Source: Methylobacterium pseudosasicola
GTDB lineage: Bacteria; Pseudomonadota; Alphaproteobacteria; Rhizobiales; Beijerinckiaceae
DNA length: 64,000 bases
Direction: 5' to 3'
Assembly: GCF_900114535.1 (NCBI RefSeq)
Contig: NZ_FOTK01000024.1
Location: 1 to 64,000, forward strand
Position 1 is the first letter of the stretch. Every line of letters starts with the position of its first letter. A program made the translations under genes and the position numbers. The notes beneath the pieces were generated by a model, which saw only the letters and a program-made list of their open reading frames with translations, searched no databases and was not told the origin of the DNA. This document shows, in pieces, positions 43,426-52,760 of the stretch.

Positions 43426-43491
43426 GATCCGACCGATATAGGGTTCCGGCCCACGGGGCGAGCAGCGGCGCGCCGCCGCGGCTTCGGTGTT

Positions 43492-45120
43492 TTACACCAA
43501 CCGGCTCTGCTCGATCGCCGCGCCGACGAAACCCTTGAACAGCGGGTGCGGCTCGAACGGGCGCGACTTCAGCTCCGGATGGAACTGCACGCCGATGAAC
43601 CACGGGTGCCCGACATGCTCCACGGTCTCCGGCAGCAGCCCGTCCGGCGAGAGCCCGGAGAAGCGCAGGCCCTTGGCCTCCAGCCGCTCGCGATAGGCCA
43701 TGTTGACCTCGTAGCGGTGGCGGTGGCGCTCGGAGATCCGGTCCGAGCCGTAGATCTGGGCGATCTTCGAATTGGGATCGAGCTGCGCGTCGTAGGCGCC
43801 GAGCCGCATCGTGCCGCCGAGATCGCCGACCGCGGCGCGCCGCTCCAGCTCGTTGCCGCGCAGCCACTCGGTCAGCAGGCCGACCACGGGCTCGGAGGTC
43901 TCGCCGAACTCGGTGGAGTTGGCGTCCGGCACGCCGGCCAGGGAGCGGGCCGCCTCGATCACCGCCATCTGCATGCCGAAGCAGATGCCGAGATAAGGGA
44001 TGCGCTTCTCGCGGGCGTAGCGGGCCGCGCGGATCTTGCCCTCGGCCCCGCGCTGGCCGAAGCCGCCGGGCACCAGGATGCCGTTCAGGCCTTCGAGGAA
44101 CGGCGCGGGATCCTCGCGCTCGAACACCTCGGCCTCGATCCATTCGAGGTTGACCTTGACCCGGTGGCTGATGCCGCCGTGGATCAGCGCCTCGGTCAGC
44201 GACTTGTAGGCGTCCTTCAGCCCTGTGTACTTACCCACGATGGCGATGGAGACCTCGCCCTCGGGGTTGCGCACCCGGTCGGAGATCGTGGTCCAGCGGC
44301 CGAGATCCGGCTCCTCGCCGTGCTCCAAGCCGAAATGGCCGAGCACTTCGCGGTCGAGCCCGGCCTTCCGGTAGGAGAGGGGCACCTCGTAGATCGAGGC
44401 GACGTCGAGGGCCTCGATCACCGCGCTCTCGCGGACGTTGCAGAACAGGGCGAGCTTGCGGCGCTCCTCGACGGGGATCGAGCGGTCGCAGCGGCAGAGC
44501 AGGATGTCGGGCTGGATGCCGATCGAGCGCAGCTCCTTCACGGAGTGCTGGGTCGGCTTGGTCTTCAGCTCGCCGGCGGACGGGATGTAGGGCAGCAGCG
44601 TCAGGTGGACGTAAGCACAGGTGCCGCGCGGTAGCTCCTGGCCGAGCTGGCGGATCGCCTCGAAGAACGGCAGCCCCTCGATATCGCCCACGGTGCCGCC
44701 GATCTCGACGAGGACGAAGTCGAACGTGTCGTTGCCGTCTAGGACGAAGTCCTTGATCGCGTTGGTGACGTGCGGAATCACCTGGATCGTGGCGCCGAGA
44801 TAGTCGCCCCGCCGCTCCTTGGCGATGATGTCCTGGTAGATCCGACCGGTGGTGATGTTGTCGGCCCGGCTGGCCGGCACGCCGGTGAAGCGCTCGTAAT
44901 GGCCGAGATCCAGGTCGGTCTCGGCCCCGTCGTCGGTGACGAAGACCTCGCCATGCTGGGTCGGGCTCATCGTGCCCGGGTCGACGTTCAGGTAGGGGTC
45001 GAGCTTGCGCATCCGCACCCGGTAGCCCCGGGCCTGGAGCACGGCGGCGAGCGCCGCAGAGGCGAGTCCCTTACCGAGAGAGGAAACCACGCCGCCGGTG
45101 ATGAAAACGTACCGCGTCAT
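43492..45120 (-). CDS. pyrG: CTP synthase
   Basis: A 542-residue enzyme making CTP from UTP, ATP and glutamine. The N-terminal synthetase domain begins MTRYVFITGGVVSSLGKGLASAALAAVLQARG (P-loop) and contains EIGGTVGDIEGLPF; the C-terminal class I glutaminase has GICFGMQM with the nucleophile Cys and VQFHPEL with the catalytic His. The ATG at 45120 is the family start; the frame upstream has no homology. It is downstream of secG on the same strand. Confidence 0.98.
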   Translation of the reverse strand: MTRYVFITGGVVSSLGKGLASAALAAVLQARGYRVRMRKLDPYLNVDPGTMSPTQHGEVFVTDDGAETDLDLGHYERFTGVPASRADNITTGRIYQDIIAKERRGDYLGATIQVIPHVTNAIKDFVLDGNDTFDFVLVEIGGTVGDIEGLPFFEAIRQLGQELPRGTCAYVHLTLLPYIPSAGELKTKPTQHSVKELRSIGIQPDILLCRCDRSIPVEERRKLALFCNVRESAVIEALDVASIYEVPLSYRKAGLDREVLGHFGLEHGEEPDLGRWTTISDRVRNPEGEVSIAIVGKYTGLKDAYKSLTEALIHGGISHRVKVNLEWIEAEVFEREDPAPFLEGLNGILVPGGFGQRGAEGKIRAARYAREKRIPYLGICFGMQMAVIEAARSLAGVPDANSTEFGETSEPVVGLLTEWLRGNELERRAAVGDLGGTMRLGAYDAQLDPNSKIAQIYGSDRISERHRHRYEVNMAYRERLEAKGLRFSGLSPDGLLPETVEHVGHPWFIGVQFHPELKSRPFEPHPLFKGFVGAAIEQSRLV

Positions 45121-45366
45121 GGGCCTCGGTCCATAAAGAAGGCGCTGGCATTTGCCAAACGGCAAGCCTGCCGGCGATGAAATGTCTGGGGATCGGGCAG
45201 GCGCGGGGAATGGCCTGCCAGGGCGGGCCGAAGCCGAACCGATTCGTCGGCCCCGCGCTCACCCGCCGCCGCTCCTCTTGCGGTCCCCCGACCCGGATGT
45301 CACGCGCGCCCAGCGCAGACCCTGGATGCCCGTATCAGATAAGCGCGCCCGGTATCGCACCGAGCG

Positions 45367-45768
45367 TCAGCGCGACTGCGGCGCCTCGGGCACAGCCGGC
45401 TGGGCAGGCGCGGTGGCGGGTGCACGATCCTGCTGCTGGCGCAGGGTGTCGAGCAGGTTGTCGGCGCCGGTGGGCTGCTTGGCCGGCTGGCCGGCGGGCG
45501 TCGCGGCCCCGGTATCGAGGATCGACTTCGGCGCGGCCGAGCGGTGCGACAGCACGGCGAGGAGCATGCTGGTGGCGAAGAACAAGGCGGCGAGAATGGC
45601 GGTCGCGCGGGTGAGCGCGTTGGCCTGGCCCCGGCCGGTCATGAAGCCGGCGACGCCACCGCCGCCGCCACCGCCGAGCCCGAGGCCGCCCTCGGAGCGC
45701 TGCAGCAGCACCACGCCGATCAGCGCGAGCACGATGATGAGGTGGACGACGATCAGGACGGTCTGCAT
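45367..45768 (-). CDS. secG: Preprotein translocase subunit SecG
   Basis: A 133-residue SecG with two transmembrane helices (VLIVVHLIIVLALIGVVLLQRS and ALTRATAILAALFFATSMLLAVL) joined by a Gly-rich loop GLGLGGGGGGGVAGFMTGRG, followed by a Pro/Ala-rich cytoplasmic-type tail longer than in enteric SecG. It assists SecYE in protein export. The ATG at 45768 is supported by the first helix. It lies about 250 bp upstream of pyrG; the gap holds no gene I can support. Confidence 0.95.
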   Translation of the reverse strand: MQTVLIVVHLIIVLALIGVVLLQRSEGGLGLGGGGGGGVAGFMTGRGQANALTRATAILAALFFATSMLLAVLSHRSAAPKSILDTGAATPAGQPAKQPTGADNLLDTLRQQQDRAPATAPAQPAVPEAPQSR

Positions 45769-46030
45769 CGGTGTTCCGGAATCTCGTTCGGCTTCGCGCG
45801 CCGGTCCGAGAGGCCGGTCCGGCGGCGGGCGCCCGGCGACCGGTGCCAAGGATTCGACTTGGTGCGCCGGTCACAAATCTGCGCCGGCCATACACCACTC
45901 GCCGGCCGCCGCCAACTTGACGATCGGCCACAAGCTGTTCCCCGCAGCCCTCGCGCCCGGCCGCGTGCCGTGCTCTGTCGGGCGGGAAGGGCGGCTCACC
46001 GAACGCGCCGCCCCGCCCGGGAGGCCCGCC

Positions 46031-46498
46031 ATGACCCTGTTACGCCGTTCGGCGCTCGCCGCCGCGTTCGCCATCGCCGCCGCGCCGATCCTGATGCACG
46101 CGCCATCCGCCATCGCCGCCGGCCCGGGCGATGCCACCCAGGGCACCGCGGTCGAGGCGGCGGTCGACGACCTGACCAAGGCCCTCCTCGCAGCGGACGG
46201 CAAGGCCCTCGACGCGCTCACCCTCGACGGGTTGAGCTACGGCCATTCCAGCGGCGTGGTGCAGGACAAGGCGGCGTTCATCGAGGCCCTGACCAGCGGT
46301 CGCTCGAAATTCCCGAGCATCACCCTGTCGGACCGCACGGCCTCGGTGATCGGTGACGACGCCATCGTCCGCCACGTCTTTGACGGCGAGACCGTTTCGG
46401 GCGGTAAGACGGCGCCGGTCCATATCGGGGTGCTGCAGGTCTGGCACCGCGACGGCGGCCGCTGGCGCCTGATGGCGCGCCAAGCGTTCAAGCTCTGA
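46031..46498 (+). CDS. Exported SnoaL/NTF2-like (DUF4440-type) protein
   Basis: A 155-residue protein with a signal peptide (LRRSALAAAFAIAAAPILMHAPSAIAA) and an NTF2-like fold: VEAAVDDLTKALLAADGKALDALTLDGLSYGHSSGVVQDKAAFIEALTSG, ending VLQVWHRDGGRWRLMARQAFKL. Members bind or transform small molecules; no ligand can be given. The ATG at 46031 begins the signal peptide. It is divergent from secG and convergent with ppk2. Confidence 0.85.
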   Translation: MTLLRRSALAAAFAIAAAPILMHAPSAIAAGPGDATQGTAVEAAVDDLTKALLAADGKALDALTLDGLSYGHSSGVVQDKAAFIEALTSGRSKFPSITLSDRTASVIGDDAIVRHVFDGETVSGGKTAPVHIGVLQVWHRDGGRWRLMARQAFKL

Positions 46499-46504
46499 GG
46501 TCCG

Positions 46505-47416
46505 TCAGTAGCGGGACGGGACGAGCATCTCCGGTGGCGTCGGCGTGCGGATGTAATCCGCGTGGCGTACCCGCTCGGGCAGATGAACCGGCGGATGCTC
46601 GACGTTCTGGTAGGGGATCTGTTCAAGTAGGTGGCTGATGCAGTTGAGGCGGGCGCGCTTCTTGTCCACGGCCTCGACCACCCACCAAGGCGCCTCCGGA
46701 ATGTGGGTGCGCGCCAGCATGTCCTCCTTGGCGCGGGTGTAGTCCTCCCAGCGCCGTCGGGATTCGACGTCCATCGGCGAGAGCTTCCACTGCTTCAGTG
46801 GGTCGGTGATCCGCATGTGGAAGCGCAGGGCCTGCTCCTCGTCGGTGATCGAGAACCAGTATTTCAACAGGATGATGCCCGAGCGCACGAGCATGCGCTC
46901 GAACTCGGGCACGGAGCGGAAGAACTCCTCCACCTCGGCTTCGGAGCAGAAGCCCATGACCCGCTCGACGCCGGCGCGGTTGTACCAGGAGCGGTCGAAC
47001 AGCACGATCTCGCCGCCGGCGGGCAGGTGCGTGACGTAGCGCTGGAAGTACCATTGCGTGCGCTCGCGCTCGCTCGGCGCGGGCAGGGCCACGACGCGGC
47101 AGACGCGCGGGTTGAGGCGCTGGGTGATCCGCTTGATCACGCCGCCCTTGCCGGCCGAATCGCGCCCCTCGAACAGCACCACGACGCGCAGCTTGCTGTG
47201 CTGCACCCAGTCCTGGAGCCGGACCAACTCGTGCTGAAGGCGCAGGAGCTCGCGGAAATAGCGTCTGCGTTCAGAGCTGGATTCGGAGCCGCCTTCGAGG
47301 CTGTCGAGGCGGTCGTCCTCGAAACCGAGCTCCATCTCCTCGTCGTAGCTGTCGAGGATTTCGCGGCGGATCATCTCCACCATCGTGGGGTCCGCGGAGG
47401 CGTGGTCGAGCGTCAT
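46505..47416 (-). CDS. ppk2: Polyphosphate kinase 2
   Basis: A 303-residue PPK2-family kinase that uses polyphosphate to phosphorylate nucleoside mono- or diphosphates. Seen: Walker A GRDSAGKG (residues 84-91), VIKRITQRLNPR, the lid segment LFDRSWYNRAGVERVMGFC, and a C-terminal APWWVVEAVDKKRARLNCISHLL. The N-terminus is acidic (SYDEEMELGFEDDRLDSLEGG). Single-domain PPK2s of class I act on GDP or ADP; the class cannot be decided here. Confidence 0.95.
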   Translation of the reverse strand: MTLDHASADPTMVEMIRREILDSYDEEMELGFEDDRLDSLEGGSESSSERRRYFRELLRLQHELVRLQDWVQHSKLRVVVLFEGRDSAGKGGVIKRITQRLNPRVCRVVALPAPSERERTQWYFQRYVTHLPAGGEIVLFDRSWYNRAGVERVMGFCSEAEVEEFFRSVPEFERMLVRSGIILLKYWFSITDEEQALRFHMRITDPLKQWKLSPMDVESRRRWEDYTRAKEDMLARTHIPEAPWWVVEAVDKKRARLNCISHLLEQIPYQNVEHPPVHLPERVRHADYIRTPTPPEMLVPSRY

Positions 47417-47594
47417 GGCAAGCTTCTGGGTCGCGTGTCGTCACGACTCTAAAGCAGGATCGTGTGACAGCTCCGAGAACCCCTGAAGCCTCGTGCGTGG
47501 TGCAATCACCCTCCGGCAACTCGTCGTCTCTGGAATTGGGCGCCTGCTCGAATCTAGTCTTCGACCGGTGGCGCGATCGCTCCCGGATACCGCA

Positions 47595-47638
47595 CCCTGT
47601 CATTCCGGGCTCGCCTGCGGCGCCCCGGAATGACGGGG
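47595..47638. repeat. Short inverted repeat between tpiA and ppk2
   Basis: GTCATTCCGGG at 47599-47609 pairs perfectly with CCCGGAATGAC at 47624-47634, extended by CCCT/GGGG, in the 257-bp gap between two leftward genes. It resembles the dispersed GTCATTCCGG-type extragenic repeats of alphaproteobacteria and could end tpiA transcription. Confidence 0.7.
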
Positions 47639-47672
47639 ACGATGCTTGGGCGTCCTTACAGCGCTCAAACCG

Positions 47673-48434
47673 TCATGCGTAGGCGGCGCAAATCCCCAAA
47701 AAGTCCTCGGCCACGAGGCTCGCGCCGCCGACCAGGGCGCCGTCGACATTCTCCACCGCCATCAGCTCGCGGGCGTTGCTGGGCTTCACCGAGCCGCCGT
47801 AGAGGATGCGGATCCGGTGGGCCTCGTCGCCGACGAGCTTGTCCAGCATCTCTCGGAGCGAGGCGTGGACCTCGGCGATGTCGCGCGGCGTCGGGGTCCG
47901 GCCGGAGCCGATCGCCCAGACCGGCTCGTAGGCGATCACCGTGTCGGCGGCGGTCGCGCCCTTCGGAAGGCCGATGGCGAGCTGGGCGCGGACGATGTCG
48001 AGAGCGCGGCCCTGCTCGCGCTCCTCGATGGTCTCGCCGACGCAGATGATCCCGCACAGGCCGGCCCGGCGGGCGCCGAGCGCCTTGGCGTGGACGCCGT
48101 CATCGGTCTCGTGGTGGTAGGCCCGGCGCTCGGAATGGCCGACAATCACGTATTGGGCGCCGAGATCGGCCAGCATCTCGGCCGAGATCGAGCCGGTGAA
48201 GGCGCCGTTCGGGCGGGCATGCAGGTTCTGGCCGCCGATGGCGATCGGGGAGCCGGCGGTGGCCGCCACGCAGGAGCCGATCAGGGTCGCGGGCGGGCAG
48301 ATCAGCACGTCGACGCGGGCGGCGAGTTCTGGCGTGAGACCGTCGCGGATCGCCTCGACCACTTTGATCGATGCCCGCGTACCGTTCATCTTCCAGTTGC
48401 CGGCGACCAGCGGCTTCCGCCCCGTCTGCGTCAT
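47673..48434 (-). CDS. tpiA: Triosephosphate isomerase
   Basis: A 253-residue TIM-barrel enzyme interconverting dihydroxyacetone phosphate and glyceraldehyde 3-phosphate. Active-site motifs are NWKMN (Lys15), YVIVGHSERR (catalytic His) and AYEPVWAIGSG (catalytic Glu, phosphate loop), with GGSVKPSNA near the end. The ATG at 48434 gives the usual length. It is divergent from ppiD across 185 bp. Confidence 0.98.
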   Translation of the reverse strand: MTQTGRKPLVAGNWKMNGTRASIKVVEAIRDGLTPELAARVDVLICPPATLIGSCVAATAGSPIAIGGQNLHARPNGAFTGSISAEMLADLGAQYVIVGHSERRAYHHETDDGVHAKALGARRAGLCGIICVGETIEEREQGRALDIVRAQLAIGLPKGATAADTVIAYEPVWAIGSGRTPTPRDIAEVHASLREMLDKLVGDEAHRIRILYGGSVKPSNARELMAVENVDGALVGGASLVAEDFLGICAAYA

Positions 48435-48619
48435 CCCTAGTCCTCACTCAGCCTCGGTTTTCCGGGGTCGGCGGGGCCTACCAGAGCGAGCTTGGGCGCG
48501 CAAACCGTCCGAAAGGCTGAGCCTTTGCCTGCGGGCGCGAATGGTCTATCGCGGTCGCCTTTCAGGGATGGCACCGGCCCGGCGACGGGTCGAAGGCCGA
48601 AGGTATCCGATCACAGATC

Positions 48620-50521
48620 ATGCTTCAGGGCATCCGCAACGCCAGCCAGCATTGGCTCGGCAAGATCGTCTTGACGATCATCTTCGCGCTGCTGATCGCG
48701 GGCGTGGGGATCTTCGGCGTGGAGGAGTTCTTCCGCGGCGGCTCCAGCAACAATGTCGCGACGGTGGGCAGCACGCCGATCACCGCCGAGCAGGTGCGCC
48801 AGGCCTACCAGAACCAGCTGCAGCGCTATCAGGCGCAGCTGAAGCGCGCGCTGACTCCCGATCAGGCACGGATGCTCGGCATCGACCGGGCGGTGATGTC
48901 CCAGCTGATCACCGAGGCGGCGCTCGACCAGAAGACGCATGATCTCGGCCTCGGCGTGCCGGACGCGTCGGTGATCCGGGCGATCCACGACGAAAAGAGC
49001 TTCCAAAACGCGCAAGGGCAGTTCGAGCCGCAGCTGTTCTACCAGACCCTGCAGCGGGCCGGCCTGAACGAGACCCTGTTCGTGCGCGAGCAGCGCGCCG
49101 TGATCGCCCGGCTGCAACTCGCTGAGGCGGTGTCGTCCGATCTGCACGTGCCGGCGGCGATGCGCGAGGCAGTGCACCGCTACTCCACCGAGCGGCGCTC
49201 GGCCGCCTACCTGATGCTGACGCCCTCCGTTGCCGGGGAGATCCCGGCCCCGACCGAGGACGAGCTGAAGACCTGGTACGACGCCAACAAGTCGGGCTTC
49301 CGGGCCCCGGAATTCCGCGCCGCCACCCTGCTGGTGGTCGATCCCGAGGCGATGGCCAAGCCCGAGGCGATCACCGACGCGGATGCCAAGGCCGCCTACG
49401 AGCTGAACAAGGCCCGCTACGGCAGCCCGGAGAAGCGCACGATCCAGCAGATCGTGTTCCCGGACGCCGCCGCCGCGGAGGCCGCCCGCAAGGCGATCGA
49501 GGACGGCTCGAAGACGTTTGAAGCTGTCGCCGAAGAGCGCCGCACCGGCGGCACCGACCTGACCCTGGGCACGCTGACCAAGGCCGAACTGTTCGACAAG
49601 GTCGTGGCCGATGCCGCCTTCGCGCTGCCCGAGGGCGGCGTGAGCCAGCCGGTCCAGGGCCGGTTCGGCACGGTGCTGCTGCGCGTCACCAAGATCGAGC
49701 CCGGCACGGTCAAGCCGTTCGAGGAGGTCGAGGGCGAGATCCGCAAGAGCCTCGCGCTCACCCGCGCCCGCGACGCCATGGAGACGACCCGCGACGCCAT
49801 CGAGGACCAGCGCGCCGGCGCCAAGCCGCTCGCCGACATCGCCGCCGAACGCGGGCTCAAGCTCGTGACCGTCAAGGCGGTCGATCCCCAGGACAAGGCG
49901 CCCGACGGTCAGCGCGTCGCCGACATCCCCGATCCAGACACCACCCTGCCGGCCCTGTTCCGGGCCGAGATCGGCGGCGACAACGAGCCGCTGCGCACCA
50001 AGTCCGGCGGCTACGTCTGGTACGACGTGACCGGCATCGACGCGGCGCACGACAAGCCCCTCGACGAGGTTCGGGACGGCGTGAAGGCCGGCTGGACTGC
50101 CGCCGAGATCGCCAAGCGGCTCCAGGCCAAGGGCCGCGAGCTGGTGGAAAAACTCAACGGCGGCGCGACCATCGAGGCGGTGGCGCAGGAGGTCGGCGTC
50201 AACACCCAGGAGGCGCAGGATCTGTCCCGCAACCAAGCGAAGGACATGCTCACCGCCGACGACGTGAACCTGATCTTCGCCACCCCGGTGGGCAAGGCCG
50301 GCACCGCGGCGGCGGGCAATTCGCGGGCGGTGTTCAAGGTCACGAGCGCCACGATGCCGGCCTTCGTGGCCGACACCCAGGCCGACAAAACTATCACCAA
50401 GAACTTCCAGGCTGCGCTGGCCGACGACGTGCTGTCCCAGTACATCTCGGAGGTCCAGAAGAACGCCGGCGTGAAGATCGACCAGGCGGCCCTGCGCCGG
50501 GCCATCGGCGGAGAGTATTGA
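48620..50521 (+). CDS. ppiD: Periplasmic folding chaperone PpiD-like (SurA N-terminal/PPIase)
   Basis: A 633-residue protein anchored by one N-terminal helix (GKIVLTIIFALLIAGVGIFGVEEFF), then a SurA-like chaperone domain (ITAEQVRQAYQNQLQRYQ), a central parvulin-like PPIase region (EKRTIQQIVFP, ..GTLTKAELFDKVVADAAFALPEGGVSQPVQGRFGTVLLRV) and a further C-terminal domain. PpiD-type proteins sit on the periplasmic side of the Sec translocon and help folding of exported proteins. It lies 5 bp before trpE, likely in one transcript. Confidence 0.93.
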   Translation: MLQGIRNASQHWLGKIVLTIIFALLIAGVGIFGVEEFFRGGSSNNVATVGSTPITAEQVRQAYQNQLQRYQAQLKRALTPDQARMLGIDRAVMSQLITEAALDQKTHDLGLGVPDASVIRAIHDEKSFQNAQGQFEPQLFYQTLQRAGLNETLFVREQRAVIARLQLAEAVSSDLHVPAAMREAVHRYSTERRSAAYLMLTPSVAGEIPAPTEDELKTWYDANKSGFRAPEFRAATLLVVDPEAMAKPEAITDADAKAAYELNKARYGSPEKRTIQQIVFPDAAAAEAARKAIEDGSKTFEAVAEERRTGGTDLTLGTLTKAELFDKVVADAAFALPEGGVSQPVQGRFGTVLLRVTKIEPGTVKPFEEVEGEIRKSLALTRARDAMETTRDAIEDQRAGAKPLADIAAERGLKLVTVKAVDPQDKAPDGQRVADIPDPDTTLPALFRAEIGGDNEPLRTKSGGYVWYDVTGIDAAHDKPLDEVRDGVKAGWTAAEIAKRLQAKGRELVEKLNGGATIEAVAQEVGVNTQEAQDLSRNQAKDMLTADDVNLIFATPVGKAGTAAAGNSRAVFKVTSATMPAFVADTQADKTITKNFQAALADDVLSQYISEVQKNAGVKIDQAALRRAIGGEY

Positions 50522-50526
50522 GGGCC

Positions 50527-52047
50527 ATGGCCGAGGCGCCTGACTACGCGGCGTTTGCCGGACGCTACGAGGCCGGGCAGCCGAGCCTCGTCGAACTGAG
50601 CCTCGTGGCCGATCTGGAGACGCCGGTCGCGGCGTTCCTCAAGCTGCGCGCCCGCCATGCCGGGCCGGCCTTTTTGCTCGAATCGGTGGAGGGCGGTGCC
50701 GTGCGCGGCCGCTACTCGATGATCGGGCTCGATCCGGACCTGATCTGGCGCTGCCGCGACGGCGCCCCCGCCATCGCCCGCGGTGCCGATCTTGACGCCT
50801 TCGCGCCGGACGAGAGGGCACCGCTCGCCAGCCTCCGTGCCCTGATCGCCGAGAGCGCCATCGGTGAATCCGACGGCCAGGATCTGCCTCCGATGGCTGC
50901 CGGCCTGTTCGGCTATCTCGGCTACGACATGGTCCGGGCCATGGAGCGGCTGCCCGAGCCGAACCCCGATCCGCTCGGCGTGCCGGACGCGATCCTGATC
51001 CGCCCGCGCGTGATGGTGGTGTTCGATTCGATCCGCGACCAGATCACCGTCATCTCGCCGGTGCGCCCGTTAGCCAGCGTCACCGCCCGCGCGGCCTACG
51101 AGGCCGCGCTTCTGCGTATGGATTGGGTGGCGGAAGCCCTCGAAGGGCCGCTGCCCGTGGATGCCCGGGTGGACCTGTCCACGGTGGCCCATCCCGAGCC
51201 GGTCTCGAACACGACGCCGGAGGCCTTCGCCGCCATGGTGGCGCGGGCCAAGGAGTACATCGTCGCGGGCGACGTGTTCCAGGTCGTGCTGTCCCAGCGC
51301 TTCTCGGCGCCGTTCACGCTGCCGGCCTTCAGCCTGTACCGGTCGCTCCGGCGCACGAACCCGGCGCCGTTCCTCTGCTACCTCGATTTTGAGGCCTTCC
51401 AGATCGTCTGCTCGTCGCCGGAGATCCTGGTGCGGGTTCGCGAGGGCACCGTCACGGTCCGGCCGATCGCGGGAACCCGCCGCCGGGGCGCGACCCCGGC
51501 CGAGGACGTGGCGCTGGCCGCCGAGCTGCTGGCCGATCCCAAGGAATGCGCTGAGCACCTGATGCTGCTCGATCTCGGCCGCAACGATGCCGGCCGCGTC
51601 TCCAAGATCGGCACCGTGCGGGTGACCGACTCGTTCTTCATCGAGCGCTACAGCCAGGTGATGCACATCGTGTCGAACGTCGAGGGCGACCTCGACCCGC
51701 GCCACGATCCCCTCGACGCCCTGGCGGCAGGCTTCCCGGCCGGCACGGTCTCGGGCGCCCCGAAGGTGCGGGCCATGGAGATCATCGACGAGCTGGAGCA
51801 CGAGAAGCGCGGGCCCTATGCCGGCTGCATCGGCTATTTCGGCGCCCGCGGCGAGATGGACACCTGCATCGTCCTGCGCACCGCCCTGGTGAAGGACGGG
51901 CGGATGCACGTCCAGGCTGGCGCCGGCATCGTCTACGATTCCGACCCGGCCTCCGAGCAGCAGGAATGCGTCAACAAGGCCAAGGCCCTGTTCCGGGCCG
52001 CCGAGGAGGCGGTGCGATTCGCCGCGCAGGCCAAGCGGGGACAGTAG
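50527..52047 (+). CDS. trpE: Anthranilate synthase component I
   Basis: A 506-residue chorismate-utilising enzyme, the large subunit of anthranilate synthase in tryptophan synthesis. The N-terminal domain has the LLESVEGGAVRGRYSMIGLDPD feedback-site region; the catalytic domain has IVAGDVFQVVLSQRFSAP, RPIAGTRRRG, LMLLDLGRNDAGRV and GTVSGAPKVRAMEIIDELE. ATG at 50527 is 5 bp after the ppiD stop. It is separate from trpG, unlike the fused TrpEG of some rhizobia. Confidence 0.97.
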   Translation: MAEAPDYAAFAGRYEAGQPSLVELSLVADLETPVAAFLKLRARHAGPAFLLESVEGGAVRGRYSMIGLDPDLIWRCRDGAPAIARGADLDAFAPDERAPLASLRALIAESAIGESDGQDLPPMAAGLFGYLGYDMVRAMERLPEPNPDPLGVPDAILIRPRVMVVFDSIRDQITVISPVRPLASVTARAAYEAALLRMDWVAEALEGPLPVDARVDLSTVAHPEPVSNTTPEAFAAMVARAKEYIVAGDVFQVVLSQRFSAPFTLPAFSLYRSLRRTNPAPFLCYLDFEAFQIVCSSPEILVRVREGTVTVRPIAGTRRRGATPAEDVALAAELLADPKECAEHLMLLDLGRNDAGRVSKIGTVRVTDSFFIERYSQVMHIVSNVEGDLDPRHDPLDALAAGFPAGTVSGAPKVRAMEIIDELEHEKRGPYAGCIGYFGARGEMDTCIVLRTALVKDGRMHVQAGAGIVYDSDPASEQQECVNKAKALFRAAEEAVRFAAQAKRGQ

Positions 52048-52110
52048 CCACCGGTTGACCGGAGGCATGTGAGCCGTCACATCGCCTTCATGCCCGAGCG
52101 TGCCGCCGCG

Positions 52111-52725
52111 ATGCCCAACGTCCTCGTCATCGACAACTACGATTCCTTCACCTGGAATCTCGTCCACCTGATCGGCCCGCTCTGCGGCGCCATCGAGGTC
52201 GCCCGCAACGATGCGCTGAGCGTCGCCGACATCCGCGCCAAGGCGCCGGACGCGATCGTGCTCTCGCCCGGCCCCTGCACGCCCAATGAGGCCGGCATCT
52301 GCCTCGACGTGGTCCGCGACCTTTCGGACGAGATCCCGATCTTCGGGGTTTGCCTCGGCCTCCAGGCGATCGGCCAGGCCTTCGGTGGCGACGTGATCCG
52401 CGCACCGCTGCCGCTGCACGGCAAGGTCTCGACCATCCGGCACGGCGCCAGCGGGTTGTTCCGCGGGATCAACGATAGCTTTGAGGCGACGCGCTACCAT
52501 TCGCTAATCATCGACCGCGCGAGCTGCCCGGAGACCCTGCGGGTCACCGCGGAAGCCGACGGGCTGATTATGGGCGTGGAGCATGCGGATCGGCCGCTGC
52601 ACGGGGTGCAGTTCCATCCCGAGAGCATCCGGTCGCAGCACGGCACCGAGATCGTGAAGAATTTTCTGGATCTCGCCGCCGCCTGGAACGCGGCGCGTGA
52701 CAGAGCCCGCCCCGACGTGCATTGA
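52111..52725 (+). CDS. trpG: Anthranilate synthase component II (glutamine amidotransferase)
   Basis: A 204-residue class I glutaminase supplying ammonia to TrpE. Seen: MPNVLVIDNYDSFTWNLVHL, the oxyanion segment LSPGPCTPNEAG, nucleophile Cys81 in FGVCLGLQAIGQ and catalytic His/Glu in GVQFHPESIRSQHG. The frame is open to GTG 52069 and ATG 52090; the ATG at 52111 begins the conserved strand and is preferred, although an upstream start is possible. Confidence 0.96.
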   Translation: MPNVLVIDNYDSFTWNLVHLIGPLCGAIEVARNDALSVADIRAKAPDAIVLSPGPCTPNEAGICLDVVRDLSDEIPIFGVCLGLQAIGQAFGGDVIRAPLPLHGKVSTIRHGASGLFRGINDSFEATRYHSLIIDRASCPETLRVTAEADGLIMGVEHADRPLHGVQFHPESIRSQHGTEIVKNFLDLAAAWNAARDRARPDVH

Positions 52726-52760
52726 CGCCGGACGGCCGGGGCCGCCTTCCGACAGAGCGC

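Noticed and set aside
42971..44143. Upstream extension of the S10 peptidase frame through holC and pyrG
   Set aside because: The extension is Arg/Pro-rich and out of frame with two recognised genes; the signal peptide sets the start at 42970.
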